From: Melampsora larici-populina 98AG31
Taxonomy: Eukaryota > Basidiomycota > Pucciniomycetes > Pucciniales > Melampsoraceae
Direction: 5' to 3'
Assembly (NCBI RefSeq): GCF_000204055.1
Contig: NW_006768798.1
Location: 834,168-898,167 of the forward strand
DNA: 64,000 nt
The stretch's first letter is position 1. Each line of letters begins with the position of its first letter. The notes below the pieces were generated by a model. It worked only from the letters and a program-made list of their open reading frames with translations. It searched no databases and had not been told where the DNA came from. Both the position numbers and the translations under genes were made by a program. Positions 1 to 12,361 of this stretch are shown piece by piece.

Positions 1-327
1 GTGATTTTTGGAATTTTGGACAAGGTTTTCATTGAAAAACTTCCTAAAAGCAGTGCACTTTTAAACCGGGACACCTAAAAAGGTGTCTTGCTTTAAATAA
101 TTTACACATAGTAGCAGGGTTCTAGACAAATGAAATCAAACCCAAAATGTGTTTTAGGTGTTGCTCGGAAGCCTTAATTTATAACTCATGTTTTAAAGCT
201 TCTAAAATTATAGGTCAATGCCTATGATTTTAAGAAGCATGAAAAAACCCTGTCTTTTTTTGTCTCAAGAAAAGGCATGTGAGTTGTTTTTTTCTACTTC
301 TCTCTTGTTGAGTCCATAACAGCAGAT
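1..327. other. Intergenic, no gene seen
   Basis: AT-rich sequence without a credible reading frame on either strand. I see no RNA gene or clear repeat here. The arm of the inverted repeat pair described next begins near 328. Confidence 0.5.
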
Positions 328-552
328 AAAATCAAACTTAACAAAGTCCAATCATGCCTTGGATTTTTTTGACAACTAGTTGTTGCCGAGGCACAAGGGA
401 CTTAGGTGCTTGGCTCAATTTCTGGTGTGGTGAGTTTTCAAATTTAGTAGAGGAAAACTTGACCGTGCCACTCACCAAAAACTAGATTATTCAGATTTTC
501 CAAAAAAATCAACACAAAAGTTTTCCTTGAGAGGAAAACATTGTCTTCAAAA
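328..552 (+). repeat. Left arm of a diverged inverted repeat pair
   Basis: This segment matches the reverse complement of 2620-2911, with small indels. Shared blocks include CAAACTTAACAAAGTCCAAT, GAGGCACAAGGGACTTAGG, GGTGTGGTGAGTTT and AAGTTTTCCTTGAGAGG. The two arms bracket about 2.07 kb without coding capacity. They could be the terminal inverted repeats of an old non-autonomous DNA transposon or two copies of a dispersed repeat in opposite orientation. I found no target duplication that decides this. Confidence 0.6.
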
Positions 553-2619
553 ATTGACCTACTGTGCAAATGTTACAGAGTTCTGCGTATGTAGCTCAAA
601 TTTCAAGCTACAGCCAATGGGAACGGTTGGAAAGTCAAGTCCTCAATGAGAACTTTGATGAGCATCAAGATGACAGGTGAAGTGAGTAATTGGATCGAGG
701 AAGAGCAAGTCTTGCCTTTCGCATATCCACTTTTTTGCTTTCATTTGAAATGGATACTGAGGAAATGGAGGAAAACAAAGAAAATCATTCAAACTGGTCT
801 TACCCATCACCCGTTGTAGTATTTAAAGCTCAACAAGAGCTTTACAACACCTGAGAAGGGATGATCTACTACGTGTAATATAGTAGAAGTTGCCTAAAGA
901 CTGCCTTCTTCAAAGAAACCAGCACAAGGGCACTTGCTGACCACTTTGTGATAACAGAGAAAAAGATAAAAGGCACCAGAGAAATAAAGCAATACTGTTG
1001 TGTAGTATTATTCCCAGTTTTTAAGCGCAAAAAGTCCACACACTATGTTATTACTAGCAATACTGTTGTTAAGTATTATTCCCAATTTGACTTATAGTCT
1101 TTAACACACGTAAATAAATTTCTCCTTGCTTTGAAGGGGCGAATTTAAGTGATCTTAGTACAAATATAGTAAATAAATGATGATTTTATAACACTACAAC
1201 AAAGGTATAAGATGCAGAAAGGGGAACAACAATCCCAAAATCATCAAAGGGTACTTATATCCACATGTAACAACCTCTACAATAGTCAACAGCTTCAAAA
1301 ACCAGTCAAATCCGCCTAAAGAACCCTAAAAACCATGTAATGACACAATTTAATGATCTTGTTACTAATGTATGATGTAATTTTCACAGCCAAAAGTGAT
1401 CAATGACGCAATGATTTAATGTACAGCACTTCTTAAGATGAATACAGGTGATTTTTTCCTTGTAAACTAGCTGCAAATCAATTTTTGAGATTACGAGTTT
1501 TTTCAGATGTGCTCCAATTTTTGATTACTATAGTGCATCTTGTAGCCCTCGTGATACTGATCATTTATGCCACACATATGACCTATTTCTGATGAGTGAT
1601 GAGTAAGATATTGAGTTGTGAAGTTAAGGTTTTTGGTGTTACATGTTGACTTGTGACTGTAAATTCGAGATTCACACCAATTTCTTATTTCCCTTATAAC
1701 CTTGTACATACACCTCTGTTAATAATGATTTAAAGTTTGTACATTATGTAATACACTCTTCTGCGTTGAATGAACTATCTACCAACCTAATCTGACGTCA
1801 TTTGACATATGTAATAAGCTGAAAACCTTCATTTTTGACGAAATTCACCTATTTTCTTCACTTTTCACAGCTGCTACTCTCTTTTTCTTGCTTGTGTAAT
1901 ATGACATCATCTTCCACAACCTTAAAAATCCCGGAAAATCCTCTTGGAAACCTTAATTTCCATCACTATCATCATTACATATGTAAACTACACGTATAAC
2001 CCTCGTTTACCAACTTCGAGAAATTACCTTTCTTCTAATAATTTCTGTTTCCCCTTATCAACCTTGAAGATTAAAATTGTTACTGTATAATAAAGCGTTG
2101 TTTTTTCATATTCTAACCTTAATAAGCCCATAACTTAATTATTAATACCCTAAAAACCATTTCTCAACTTTTACACCTATATTTTTGAATTTTTCTTATC
2201 TTTTCTTTTTCTGTCTTTTTGTAATAACTTTGTAAGTAAACTATGTTGATCTTAAGAATATATTTGAAATGAGATGATATTGAATTAATAAGTATACATA
2301 AGCCTCTAAGAGCTTTAATTGATCTGAAAACCTGCATTTTGAATTTCCTGCTATACTGAAGTTTCCTAATGACTTGGTAAAGCAATGATGATCAATTTTC
2401 TTGATTGATACCATAAATAGATCACCACACCGTGCATATCTTTTGTTTGTTCAAAGTAGGCTGCAAGGTTCTTCAAGCCTTTTATTTTGCACTGAATGAC
2501 TCAGCTTATCTCAAAGTGGAATGAGAACGGATATCAAGGGGATTCTTTGATACCCTTGATGTTCAAGTGTATGATTTCAATTTTTGGATTACATATGATC
2601 ACTGTAAACCACAGTGAAA
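553..2619. other. Non-coding interior between the inverted arms
   Basis: About 2 kb of AT-rich DNA with only short chance reading frames that lack codon bias or recognisable domains. A partial direct repeat, AGCAATACTGTTGT followed by AGTATTATTCCCA, occurs near 990 and 1057. No transposase remnant could be recognised. Confidence 0.45.
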
Positions 2620-2911
2620 TTTCAAGAAATTTGAAGACAATGTTTTCCTCTCAAGGAAAACTTTTGTCTTGATTTTTTTTCGAGAAATCTGAAGAGACCA
2701 ATCTCTTCAGAAGAAGCAGATCTTAATTCCTGCTTTCTATGTTGCGGCATAATCCACTCACTAGTGAGTGGTGTGGTGAAGATTCCCTCTACTAAAATTG
2801 GAAACTCACCACACCAAAAAACATGGCAAGCGCCTAAGTCCCTTGTGCCTCGGAGATGACCAGTCATCAAAAAAATTCCAAGGCACGATTGGACTTTGTT
2901 AAGTTTGAGAT
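2620..2911 (-). repeat. Right arm of a diverged inverted repeat pair
   Basis: Reverse-complement match to 328-552. The arm contains GGAAAACTTTTGTCTTGA, AAACTCACCACACC, CCTAAGTCCCTTGTGCCTC and ATTGGACTTTGTTAAGTTTG. It is slightly longer than the left arm because of internal indels. Similarity fades outside these limits, so they are approximate. Confidence 0.6.
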
Positions 2912-5124
2912 AAAATGTACTTTTTTCCACCATGTGTACCTTTGTCTCAAAGCTTGTTGTTTTGTTATAAGACGTTAAGTGGCCTATTTTTAAACAATTC
3001 TTATGACATCCAAGTGAGTTTTAAGTAAAATTCATCCTAAAAAAATCAATTGGATGTTGTAAGATTTCTGCTTGGAATTTTTGACTTGAACCCCACTATT
3101 TATGGTGTTCAAACTTCAAAATTAATTTGTGGAAGTTCTGTGGAAGGTCTGTGCAAGATATGAATAGAACTTGCACTGATCTTGCACAAAACTTGCATGT
3201 CAGTCTTGCACAGTTCTCACACGAGTTGGAACACAATAACTTGGGTTGTCAAAACAATTAATATGCAAGATCAGTGCAAGAGATCTTGCGCAGATCTTGC
3301 ATGGATCTTGCACATTGGTCTTGGACAGTTCTTGCACACATTTGAACACCATAATTTTACAACAGCAGGTAAGTTGTTGTAGCGCAAAAATGCGTACAAA
3401 TTTCTACTTGAAACCCCCTATTGTAATATGGTCACTTTTTAAGCAGACAACTAGCAGAAATTGTTGTATGTCAGACTTAACCAGTCCCTCTTCCTTGCAA
3501 GAGAGGTACAGGCCAAGTTTGGTTGTGTTCCAATTTTCCTACCACAAGCTCTCCTTGTGAGATAGCATCTGTTGATTTATTAGAGTCAATGAATTGGTTT
3601 TAGAAGGTCAAGCAACTTCTACTAAACTTGTGGGGATTGTAATCTTGAGCAGTTGAAAGGCTGGGCATAGGAGCTTTACTAGAAATGAACAAGTAAGGAC
3701 TACGGTTAGATGGCCTTTAAGCAAAGGCTTTAGCCCAGGGACTTTGGCTCAAATATTGTCTTTACAATAATTAAAAATGAGCTATAATTTTTATGTAAGC
3801 CCCTCAATCCATCATTGATTGGTTTGTATGTCAAGAGCAGCACATGTTTTGAGTCCAATCAATCTGTTGGTTCAGTTTGCGGGAGATGGTTGAGAGTGAG
3901 GCTTGAAGCTCCAGAAGAAGCAGTGCATGAAGAGTTTTGTAGCTTTCATCAAGTGGAATGAAAGTGGTAATATCTCTATATAGCAGTAATAATCTTGAAC
4001 ATGTTGAGGCCACTCATTTTACAGACTTGAGCAGGTGTTAGGTGTTTGATGAGCCATTGAACCACCATGGTCTTGATTTGTGGATGATGAAATTTATAAT
4101 GGCCTGCATGGTTTTATGAAATGCTGAGGTGATTGATTTCTGAGGTGATAGTGAACAATGGCAAGCCTTGATATTAGTTGATTGATTGATATGGTGATCA
4201 AAGATTATGAGTATTAGGCTATGAATCTCTCTACCGAGATGTCAAACAAAAGTTCCCATGACTTTTGTTTAAAAACTTAGAGACTTATAGAAAAACTCAG
4301 TGTGTTTCCAAAAAAAACTCACTCACTCACGCAGCCCTCAAAAAAAACTCAAGTTCTTTTTATCTTAAAATTCTATTATGATGCACAGGGATGTACTAAA
4401 AATACATTCTCCATCAAATTCAGAAGCAAAAAATGAAGACAGGTCACTTTTACATCCTGATATTATCAATTCTCCAAACAACCTTCTGGCCCTGTGGGTA
4501 TACAGCCCCTGAGCTTAACCATTGGGCATCTGCAGAACATTGAATGTCAAAGATTTACCTGTTGATGGCCGTCATTAAGCTTACACCCCCATACCTCAAC
4601 TCAGATGCTCAATGGTCAGCTACATTCTGAATGACTCCTCAATGAAAAGGTGAAGTGTGGCTAGTTTGAGGGTGATAGTAAGGTCTTCAATTGGTACACC
4701 CAAGTGAAGACTTCAATTAGTTGACCTTCAAGCAGAGGATTCAGTGCCAGTAGGATGGCAGAGTAATCCTTCAGAGGAGCTTCCTTACTCAGATTCAATT
4801 GAAGTGGATTGCTAAGGTACTGGAACCAGATAAATAGCTGGCAATGGGCATTCAGACCCAATTCTCACTCTTCTTCCATTCCAAAACCAGACCAAGTTGA
4901 ACCCAAGCTACTGAGATCAAAGACCAAGAATGAACGAACTGTTTCTGGGCACTTGGGAGGTCGACATTGTTGAAAGCACACTCTCTGTGCCTTCTGAGGC
5001 CTCTTGGGCAGCATATTCAGTAAGGTGAAGATATTGAAGTGAATTGATCTGATGTTGTTTTAAATTTATTAGATTTATGATGGGTCTCAAATCTTATTAA
5101 AATCAATCAAAACTCACAAGAAAA
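2912..5124. other. Intergenic with a CTTGCAC-rich cluster
   Basis: No credible gene. Between about 3121 and 3350 the heptamer CTTGCAC or GCAAGAT recurs many times on both strands at irregular spacing, so the block is a degenerate satellite-like patch rather than a coding region. The stretch 4255-4365 contains AAAACTCA and TTTCCAAAAAAA motifs like those inside the MITE at 11440-11712, so it may be a decayed relative. The rest shows nothing I can name. Confidence 0.45.
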
Positions 5125-5900
5125 TGTTGGCTTGACACTATGCCAAATTGCAAATTTACCACCAAGTTTAGAAAATTGAGAAAACATTAAACATTATGAG
5201 GAAGCTAGGGAGGAAAAGAAAAATATGAAAAGATAATGGTTGATTCCTGTGGTGTATTCCAATCATCTTACATATTTTTTCATATTTTTACAACCACAAT
5301 GCAGAAGATGTCAGAAAGCCAATTTTGGTCCAAAACTGGCATGTATTGGGACAGTGAGTAACCTTTCAAGACCCAGAAAATCATTGATTTTGCTCCAACA
5401 CATGTAGTATCTTGACATTTTGAATGCCAAATTTTGGCTTTACAATCTGATGTACAAAGTAGTTGTGTGTCTCCAAGAATGGGTGAGTTATATCAATATC
5501 CATACCCAGCAGAAACCCTGCATAAGGGTAGAAATCATTACTACAATGGCTTCAGCACTTTAATGAACATTATAGACCCATCACGTGGCTTTCATAGATT
5601 ACAAGTATACAGGTGATTGAGCAAAAATTCTCATATTTTGAGACCTTGGAGATTTTGTCCAAATCTTGCTAGTTTTGAACCAAATTTGAGGATCTGACCA
5701 GATATCCTATGTGATTGTTTTGACTTGAGAGATCTTCAAAATCAAAGAAAAATGTGAAAACAGTTTCAAATTGAGGGGTCAACACACACAGATTGAACAA
5801 TTCTTTTCACAATTTTTTATGACCTCTCCTGTATTGGTGAGATTTTTCTACATTTTCAATTTTCTAAAATCAATGGTATATTAATGATTTGGTGTAGTGT
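5125..5900 (-). repeat. Dispersed repeat, copy 1 (inverted relative to 18065-18825)
   Basis: Blocks such as GACACTATGCCAAATTG, TTTACAACCACA, ATGTATTGGGACAGTGA and CCAAATCTTGCTAGTTTTG recur as reverse complements, with substitutions, at 18065-18825 in the matching order. This is an old two-copy interspersed repeat of about 0.75 kb. No terminal repeats, target duplication or coding domain can be seen, so the element class is unknown. Confidence 0.65.
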
Positions 5901-7450
5901 GAATGTTGTCAAGTTTCCAGGAACCTCATGTTTCTAAGGTCCTGAGTTGATAGATAGTCAAGTCAATGGGTCAATGGGTCAATGGGTCAATGAAGTGATG
6001 AGGTAGTTCATCAGCAAATCAATCAAGCCATATCACCACCCATCTCAAATAAACATTGTGACTTTTTGAAATTTGAAATTTAGACCAGCCCCACTCAAAA
6101 CCCAAAAAGATAAAGATCAATTTCTCTAGCAGTCTTGAAGTTGATCACTATGTACTATATGTCCAAAATTCCTCAACTGATTTTTCAGTTCCAGAGAAAC
6201 ACTTGTTGCATTACATCCCACAATCATGATCTGATCTGAACCAGTACCCTGATGTGATATGACCTCAACTTGTCTTTTCCCAAATCCTTTATTCTTTGAA
6301 TCACATGGAAAAGACATCAAGCCCATTACATAATTTCAGTATACTCCATTTCCATGAAAGCTTGTCCAATCCAATCAAAAATTTCAGCTCCTGGTCAGAC
6401 CCATTTGTGAGTAAGATCACAATCACCAGACATCCAGAATCAGGGATTGGGCTTTTCAAGAGCTGAACTTTCATTATGAAATACCCAAGAAAAAAACCAG
6501 AAAGCTTTATTCCAGCTACCAGATCCCCTCACCATTGGTCCCATTCACCAACCCACTCTACTCACTGATCAACAACACTTCAACTCAAAACTTATCATGC
6601 CCAGATCTTTTGGATGCAGCTTTGAGATCAATATACACACAAACCACAGTGACAACAAGAATCCAAGCTGGAAAGCCTACAACGTGAAAAAGGAAAAATC
6701 AAGTTGGAAATCAATCCAGGGACAATCACATTTCTCAATCTCCAAGATACTGTCAAGGACAAATGTAACAGCCATGATTCAGGCTTAGGTGACTTGATTA
6801 TTTTGAACTTTGATTCAGCTGAAAAGCACATCAAGTGGATCAGGTCAATCTCAGGACTGATAGATTGGGCATAAGCCTGAGGACATCCAATTCAGTCTGA
6901 GGAACAGTTTAAATCCTGGGCCAAGGAGATATTGAAGGTGGTATCTCAAAGAGGAGGCCTTCATTTACAGATGGAAAAGTCTGTGTTGATGAACAAATCA
7001 AAGGAACAAGTGAGTAGTATTTTTTGCATTTGCCTTTCTCTCATTAAGCCTTGTTGCTCTCTCTGTTAGAACACTTCTTTTGCTTTGACTGACCACTTAT
7101 GGACCAGGGAAATGGACAAAATGGGGTGAGTGGCCATTTTGTGTCAACATGATTATGGCTTTTGAATTATAGCCTTTGAATACAGGATATGTGTGATGGA
7201 GACCCACCAAAATCAATGTTATTGTTAGGGAGCTGAACAAAAAATGTGTTCAAGGACATGATATCAATCCTTTTTACCATTTTTATAAGATTCCTGGTGA
7301 CGCAGATGGATATGTGTTGATATTGCCAGGGACTGCTCAGACTTGGGCTCAACACATTGTACGTACAAACAACCTTTCTAAATCATTGTTTATCATTGGT
7401 CCCATTATTCAATTTCCCAGAGAGACCCTACAATCCTTGGAGTTTTAAAT
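5901..7450. other. Intergenic, short GTCAATGG tandem
   Basis: No credible gene. At about 5959-5995 the ten-base unit GTCAATGGGT is repeated about four times in tandem. The remainder is AT-rich with chance reading frames on both strands. Confidence 0.45.
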
Positions 7451-9737
7451 ATGAGTCCACCAAGTCACATTCAAGATAGTAAGATGGCCGCTATCATGAA
7501 GAACAAAGATTGCCAAATGACCTACAATTCAACCATGGCTGCTCCTTCCAACAGCGTAATTGACAAACCTCCTAGAGGCACTACTCCAAAGATAGACTAC
7601 CTCAAATTTATCAAGATCAATGATCCAGTGGAAGCAAATGAAATTCTTGATATCCTCAAACCCCACAGAATTTGAGATTATCATAACTTTCACAAAACTG
7701 AAGGTTCAATACTGAACCAGATTTAGTAGGGTAAGGTATTCCGGGTAAGAGTGATCAGCAACTTAACTTGACAACATTGATAGGTTTGATGAGAATCTGG
7801 CCAACAAGGGACAAAAAGGTAATGAACAATCTGATAGCTTGATTTTGAGGAGACTTGCTAATCATCTTCCAAAACTATGATTCAATCTTTAGACTGTTTT
7901 TAATCCACCACTCAGATTTAATTGAATAGTATTGAAGGCTCTATAATCAATTAATTCAGTTGTGTAGCATACAGTTATTTTTATACTTGTTTTACTATCA
8001 CTTTGGAATCAATCCAATCAATTCAAGAAGTTATGCAGGGTTGGTTTGATTTTTCCATTGGTTTTAACCTGGATTTGATTGAAGACTCCAGAATCAATTA
8101 AAGAAGTTGTTTAACATAGTTTCTATTCATCTTAGTGTACTTTGTTATTTTTTCTTGATTGTTTTATCTTAGAATCAAATCTCATATTACATACATTTCA
8201 TTTTTTCAATCATTTCACTCTAGAATCCATCAATTTTCAAAGTTGTGTAATCTGTTCTTAGTAGTACTTTTTTTCTACTTTCAATCAACTAAAGACTTTT
8301 CCTAAAGAACTCACTTCTTCTGATAATCACAAGTAGAGTCAGAGGTAGGATGAGAGATGCTTAGATCTGATTTGAGCATCTTTGGTTGAGTTCATTGATA
8401 AGATATTGTAACCTTAAAATCATCTATTTTATTTCTTCAGAGTGAAGGGTAAATCTCATTTGATATTTGGTTGTATAGAATAATGAGTTCAGACGGATTC
8501 AATTGAAAAAGATTGGTTTCATTTGAACACTTCAACTTACAATACAACAAGCCAATGCCTGAGGAAAATCAAAACCAACTGCTTCTAAACAATTCTGTCA
8601 GTTCAATGAAGATCATTAGCTCTAATACAAACTGAGAAACAAAAACTATAAACAACCTCTTCAATACAGTAAGAGTTTTCATCAATCCTAAACATCTTCT
8701 TCAAAAAGATTCATGACCATCAATCCAATCCTGGTGGTAATGCAGAGCTATTATTTGCATAGAGAGGAGGAAGGAGTTCAAGGGTGATAGCATTGAATTC
8801 TTTCTCTCTAATTCTGTCTCTCTAATTGGTCATTCTGCATCTACAACTGAGTTCACAAGCATGCCAGTTTGTCTGAAGTGTGATTTGATAAGAGAAAAAT
8901 AGTACTGGATTGGATTGAGTTCTGAGCAGTATGGTGGTATATATACCAGTACTATAACTTCACCAGCACTCGATCCTGACTGAAGGATAACCACAGAATG
9001 AGAATGTATACATAAACTGCTGCCTCACAGAGTTCATTGTGATGAACAGGGCAGGTGTGCTTGGTAGATGGATCACATTGCATCTGTGGAAGCTGACCAA
9101 ATCAGAAAGAAGAACAATCAGGATGTAGACATGATCTCAGGATCAAATGTAGAATCATTCAATCACAATACCAGTCAAAACTCCAAGAACAATCCAAATC
9201 TCTCATGATTGACAATGATACTGCCCTCTTGGACAGTCAATGCCAGGAGACTGTTCAATCTGATCACAGGAAGGAGGGAATAGCCTCAAGGATTGTTTAT
9301 TCAAACCCATTGATATACCTAGTGGCCAGCTTTTGAGAAATTGTCTACACATGGCAAATCCCTTTCACATATCAAGTTTTCATCTGAGTCAGGATGGCCG
9401 CCAAGTCAGAAATCCAATTGCATAAAGTAGAAGCAAGAAGCCTACCAATAAAACCAAGCATCTCAGCTGGTCCGTCCCACATCTTTACTATAAGCTGAGC
9501 CTTCCAATGGAGATCCGTTGTCACATGAGACATATTTGGTTTCTTCAGAGTGAGGTGCAAAGAATGATTGAGTTTGTTTGCACAAACACCCAACACTGGG
9601 AATTGCTTCAGTCTCTTCATAAAGCCTTCCCTGGATCTTGTCCAAAAAGAGTCCATGTGATTGATCAGCCACCAGCTTGGTCAGGAAGTCATAATCTTTG
9701 TTGTTATGTAGGGTCTTCTGTCCTCAAACTTGATATC
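7451..9737. other. Intergenic with degenerate repeats
   Basis: A 74-codon open frame at 7451-7675 (+) has no recognisable domain and is probably chance or a fragment. Between about 7880 and 8330 the motif AATCAAT followed by AAGTTGTGTAA-like sequence recurs about four times at roughly 100-bp spacing, which suggests an old degenerate tandem repeat. Two overlapping opposite-strand frames at 9372-9776 also lack recognisable features. Confidence 0.4.
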
Positions 9738-10713
9738 TGTCAGCCCTGGGTACATACACATGTACCCAAAGACTAACTTGTAAATATAAATATTACTCAT
9801 AAAAACCCAAGTACATGTACATATATCTTAGAAACATATGTAACATGTAATAAAATATGTATAAAACACTAATCACATATATACGTAATCAAGAACTCAT
9901 ATGTAACATATAAGATTACATACAAAAACAATAGTAACATCTCATAACTCAGTATCAAGAGTTAAAAATGCTTATATAGCATAAAACACTTAATGATTAC
10001 TGAACATAACATTAAGTGTAAGTAATTATAAAAATAATAAAAATAATAATTATAAACCTAATATTGTAACACTTGTGTATATCACAATATTAGGTTTAGA
10101 GAGCTGAATATATAAACCAAAACTCAGTTCATCCTCAGAGAAGAAACCAAGTTTATACATACCACTTTCTAAAGAACCATCAAGAGTTCAATTAGAATAA
10201 AAATCAAGAGTATTACAAATGGTAATACTAGTGATTCATTCTATCTACCTTGATATTTCCTGACTAGATCCTAGTAAGTTATAACACTTCACTTCTGGAT
10301 CCTCTACTTCCCCTAAGTAGTTTATATACTAGGTTGGTGACCTCCAAGTTAATAACCAATAGGTTGGTGACCTCCAAGTTAATAACCAATTAGGTTGGTG
10401 ACCTCTAAGAGATAACCAAGATAGTGATCTTAATAATCACTCTTTATCCTGTTACTGAAAGGATACTGGAGAACCTTGGGATCCAGTTCTCATTGTTATA
10501 TTAAAATATAAATTGAAACCTCTTCTTTAAGAGTTAACTAACTGTAGTCTGCCAGGATTTGTCCCAGCAGACTCTTAGTTGTTAACCTTCCACCCTATCT
10601 TCCCCCTTTTCATTATCCTCTTCTCCCTTGTACCTAGTTTAACAATTGAAATATAATAATCCTTATTATACTTCATAATAAACTACTCTCAGTACCACCT
10701 TTTAGTGAGTGTA
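9738..10713 (+). repeat. LTR-like dispersed repeat, copy 1
   Basis: The block starts TGTCAGCCCTGGGTAC and ends near CCACCTTTTAGTGAGTGTA. Its reverse complement recurs at about 52420-53345. It holds AT-rich ATGTAACATATAAG-like motifs and a 31-bp tandem unit, TAGGTTGGTGACCTCCAAG plus spacer, present nearly three times at 10331-10425; the other copy has only one such unit. Its length, single-copy form and TG start suggest a solo LTR, but I could not find a matching target-site duplication. Confidence 0.6.
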
Positions 10714-11437
10714 GCCTCTCTCAAAAGAGTCACTACCCTCACAATATCCTTCAGGACCTCTGATACCTTGCTGGGTTTCTTGGTACAGATCCATCCATTG
10801 ATTGAAAGAACACTTACCTTATGAAGATCATCACAAACCTCATTGATTGACTTGACCCCAAGGATTTTGATGACCACAAGAGCCTTGATTTGAGGCACTT
10901 ACTTGATCACAAACAGCATCAAATTTTAGGGTAGAGGTGGAAGTTATTGTTGATGTGTTTTCTGGATTGAATTGAGGGTCATGAAATCAACTGGAATGGT
11001 GATACAATGGATACTGAGCCAAGATCTGCACAAAGCTTCTTGGTTTGTTGCTTAGGATCAGATAGCATCACAATAAAAGTCCAGCCCTTGATCAAAAGCT
11101 CAAGCCCCAATTGTGCACAGCTCCAGCAATTGTGATCCTACTCACAAATGCCAATGGGTCAGACCAGGAGCTGGGATTTTTGCTTGGATCAAACAAGCTT
11201 TCATGGAAATGCAGTATTGCATATCAAAAAGAAAAAAGAAACTGCATTATATATTTATATAGTATTGAAACTTCTTCAACTAAAATTAAAAAAACCAAAC
11301 CTGCACTTGAAATTAACTACAAACCAAACTTACCAAAAAACAAAAAGCCACCCAAACCTAATCTAACCATTTCTTTTTGTTAATAATACGAAAATCTCAA
11401 TTAAAACTTATTATAACAATAACATATAAGTATGATG
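10714..11437. other. Intergenic, no gene recognised
   Basis: A 69-codon minus-strand frame (10689-10898) overlaps the end of the LTR-like repeat. It has no recognisable domain and could be a retroelement remnant. Plus-strand frames at 11111-11383 are Lys/Asn-rich low-complexity translations of A-rich DNA and are not credible genes. Confidence 0.4.
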
Positions 11438-11714
11438 TACAGCCCTTTGCAGAATTGATGACTTTGGAAAAAGAGAAAACACTTGAGTTTTCAATAAACC
11501 CTGCGAGTTTTTTTTCAGTTTTTTTCAAAAACTCATTGAGTTTTTCAAAAACTGAGCAAGCTCTTTCTCTTTTAGACTTACTGAGCCAGGTTTCCAAAAA
11601 AAAACTCACTGACTTATTGAAAAACTCGGCATCTTTTTGACAAAACTCAAGGTTTTTTATTTGAAAACTGGAGGTTTTTTTTCTTCAAAGTCATCAATTA
11701 TGCAAAGGGCTGTA
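11438..11714. mobile_element. MITE with TA target duplication (Tc1/mariner-like)
   Basis: Terminal inverted repeats of about 28 bp begin CAGCCCTTTGCA and continue into a TTGATGACTTTG core at both ends (11440 onward, and inward from 11712). The element is flanked by TA on each side (11438-11439, 11713-11714), as expected for Tc1/mariner-type insertion. The 273-bp interior is full of AAAAACTCA and TGAGTTTTT inverted motifs and could fold extensively. It has no coding capacity, so it would need a transposase in trans. Confidence 0.7.
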
Positions 11715-12361
11715 AATATAATAAAAAAAAGTTTTTTTTTCTGTTTTGATTTGATTACATTTCACAAATAACTGATTAACAAAAAAAAAAGATTAACAAA
11801 AAAAAATGAAACAAGTTTGATTTTTTTTTGGTTTCAAGAGGTTTTTGAAAAAAGTTGATTACAAATCTTAATCAATTCAAAAAAAAGTCACACTTCTCTT
11901 TGACCAAAATTATTCGCAGAAGAAAATAACATCTTCATTTTCTTCTTCTTCTCTAACATGTGTAAACTAAAATAATATAATATAATAAAAAAAATGATAT
12001 ATATATAACTTGTCTTCTAATACTTCTATAACATTGATAAGATAAAAAACAAGAAGAGATGAAAAAAACAATCAGAAAAAAAAAGCAGGGAATTCACTGG
12101 TTCACTAAGGATTAAAAAAAAACTAGTAATGGAAAAAAAGAAAAAAAAAACGATTAAACGAGAGTGTAAGAAAAATAATGTCTTTTTTTTTGGTGGCAGT
12201 AGTGGTAAGATAAGGCTGTTCTGTTAATCAAAAATAAACTAATGAAATGAAAAAAAAAAACACAACGAAACATAAGAGATCTTGATCAAAAAAAAAGTCT
12301 ATCTCGAAACTCAAAACCATAAAAGTTCAAAAAAAAAGAAAGCATGAAAAAAAAACCAAGT
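11715..12361. other. A-rich 3' flank of the NmrA-like gene
   Basis: Sequence dominated by poly(A) and poly(T) runs downstream (in gene orientation) of the minus-strand gene ending at 12362. It probably holds the 3' UTR and polyadenylation region, but no single signal can be assigned. No gene is visible. Confidence 0.5.

Noticed and set aside
7451..7675. A small gene of 74 codons
   Set aside because: No recognisable family, splice sites or conserved pattern; left as part of the intergenic description.
9372..9776. Overlapping opposite-strand frames of 69-94 codons
   Set aside because: No domain on either strand and no splice context; overlap in three frames points to chance.
11111..11640. Lys/Asn-rich and Phe/Ser-rich frames around 11111-11640
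   Set aside because: They translate A/T-rich DNA and the inside of a MITE; no domain, no codon bias.
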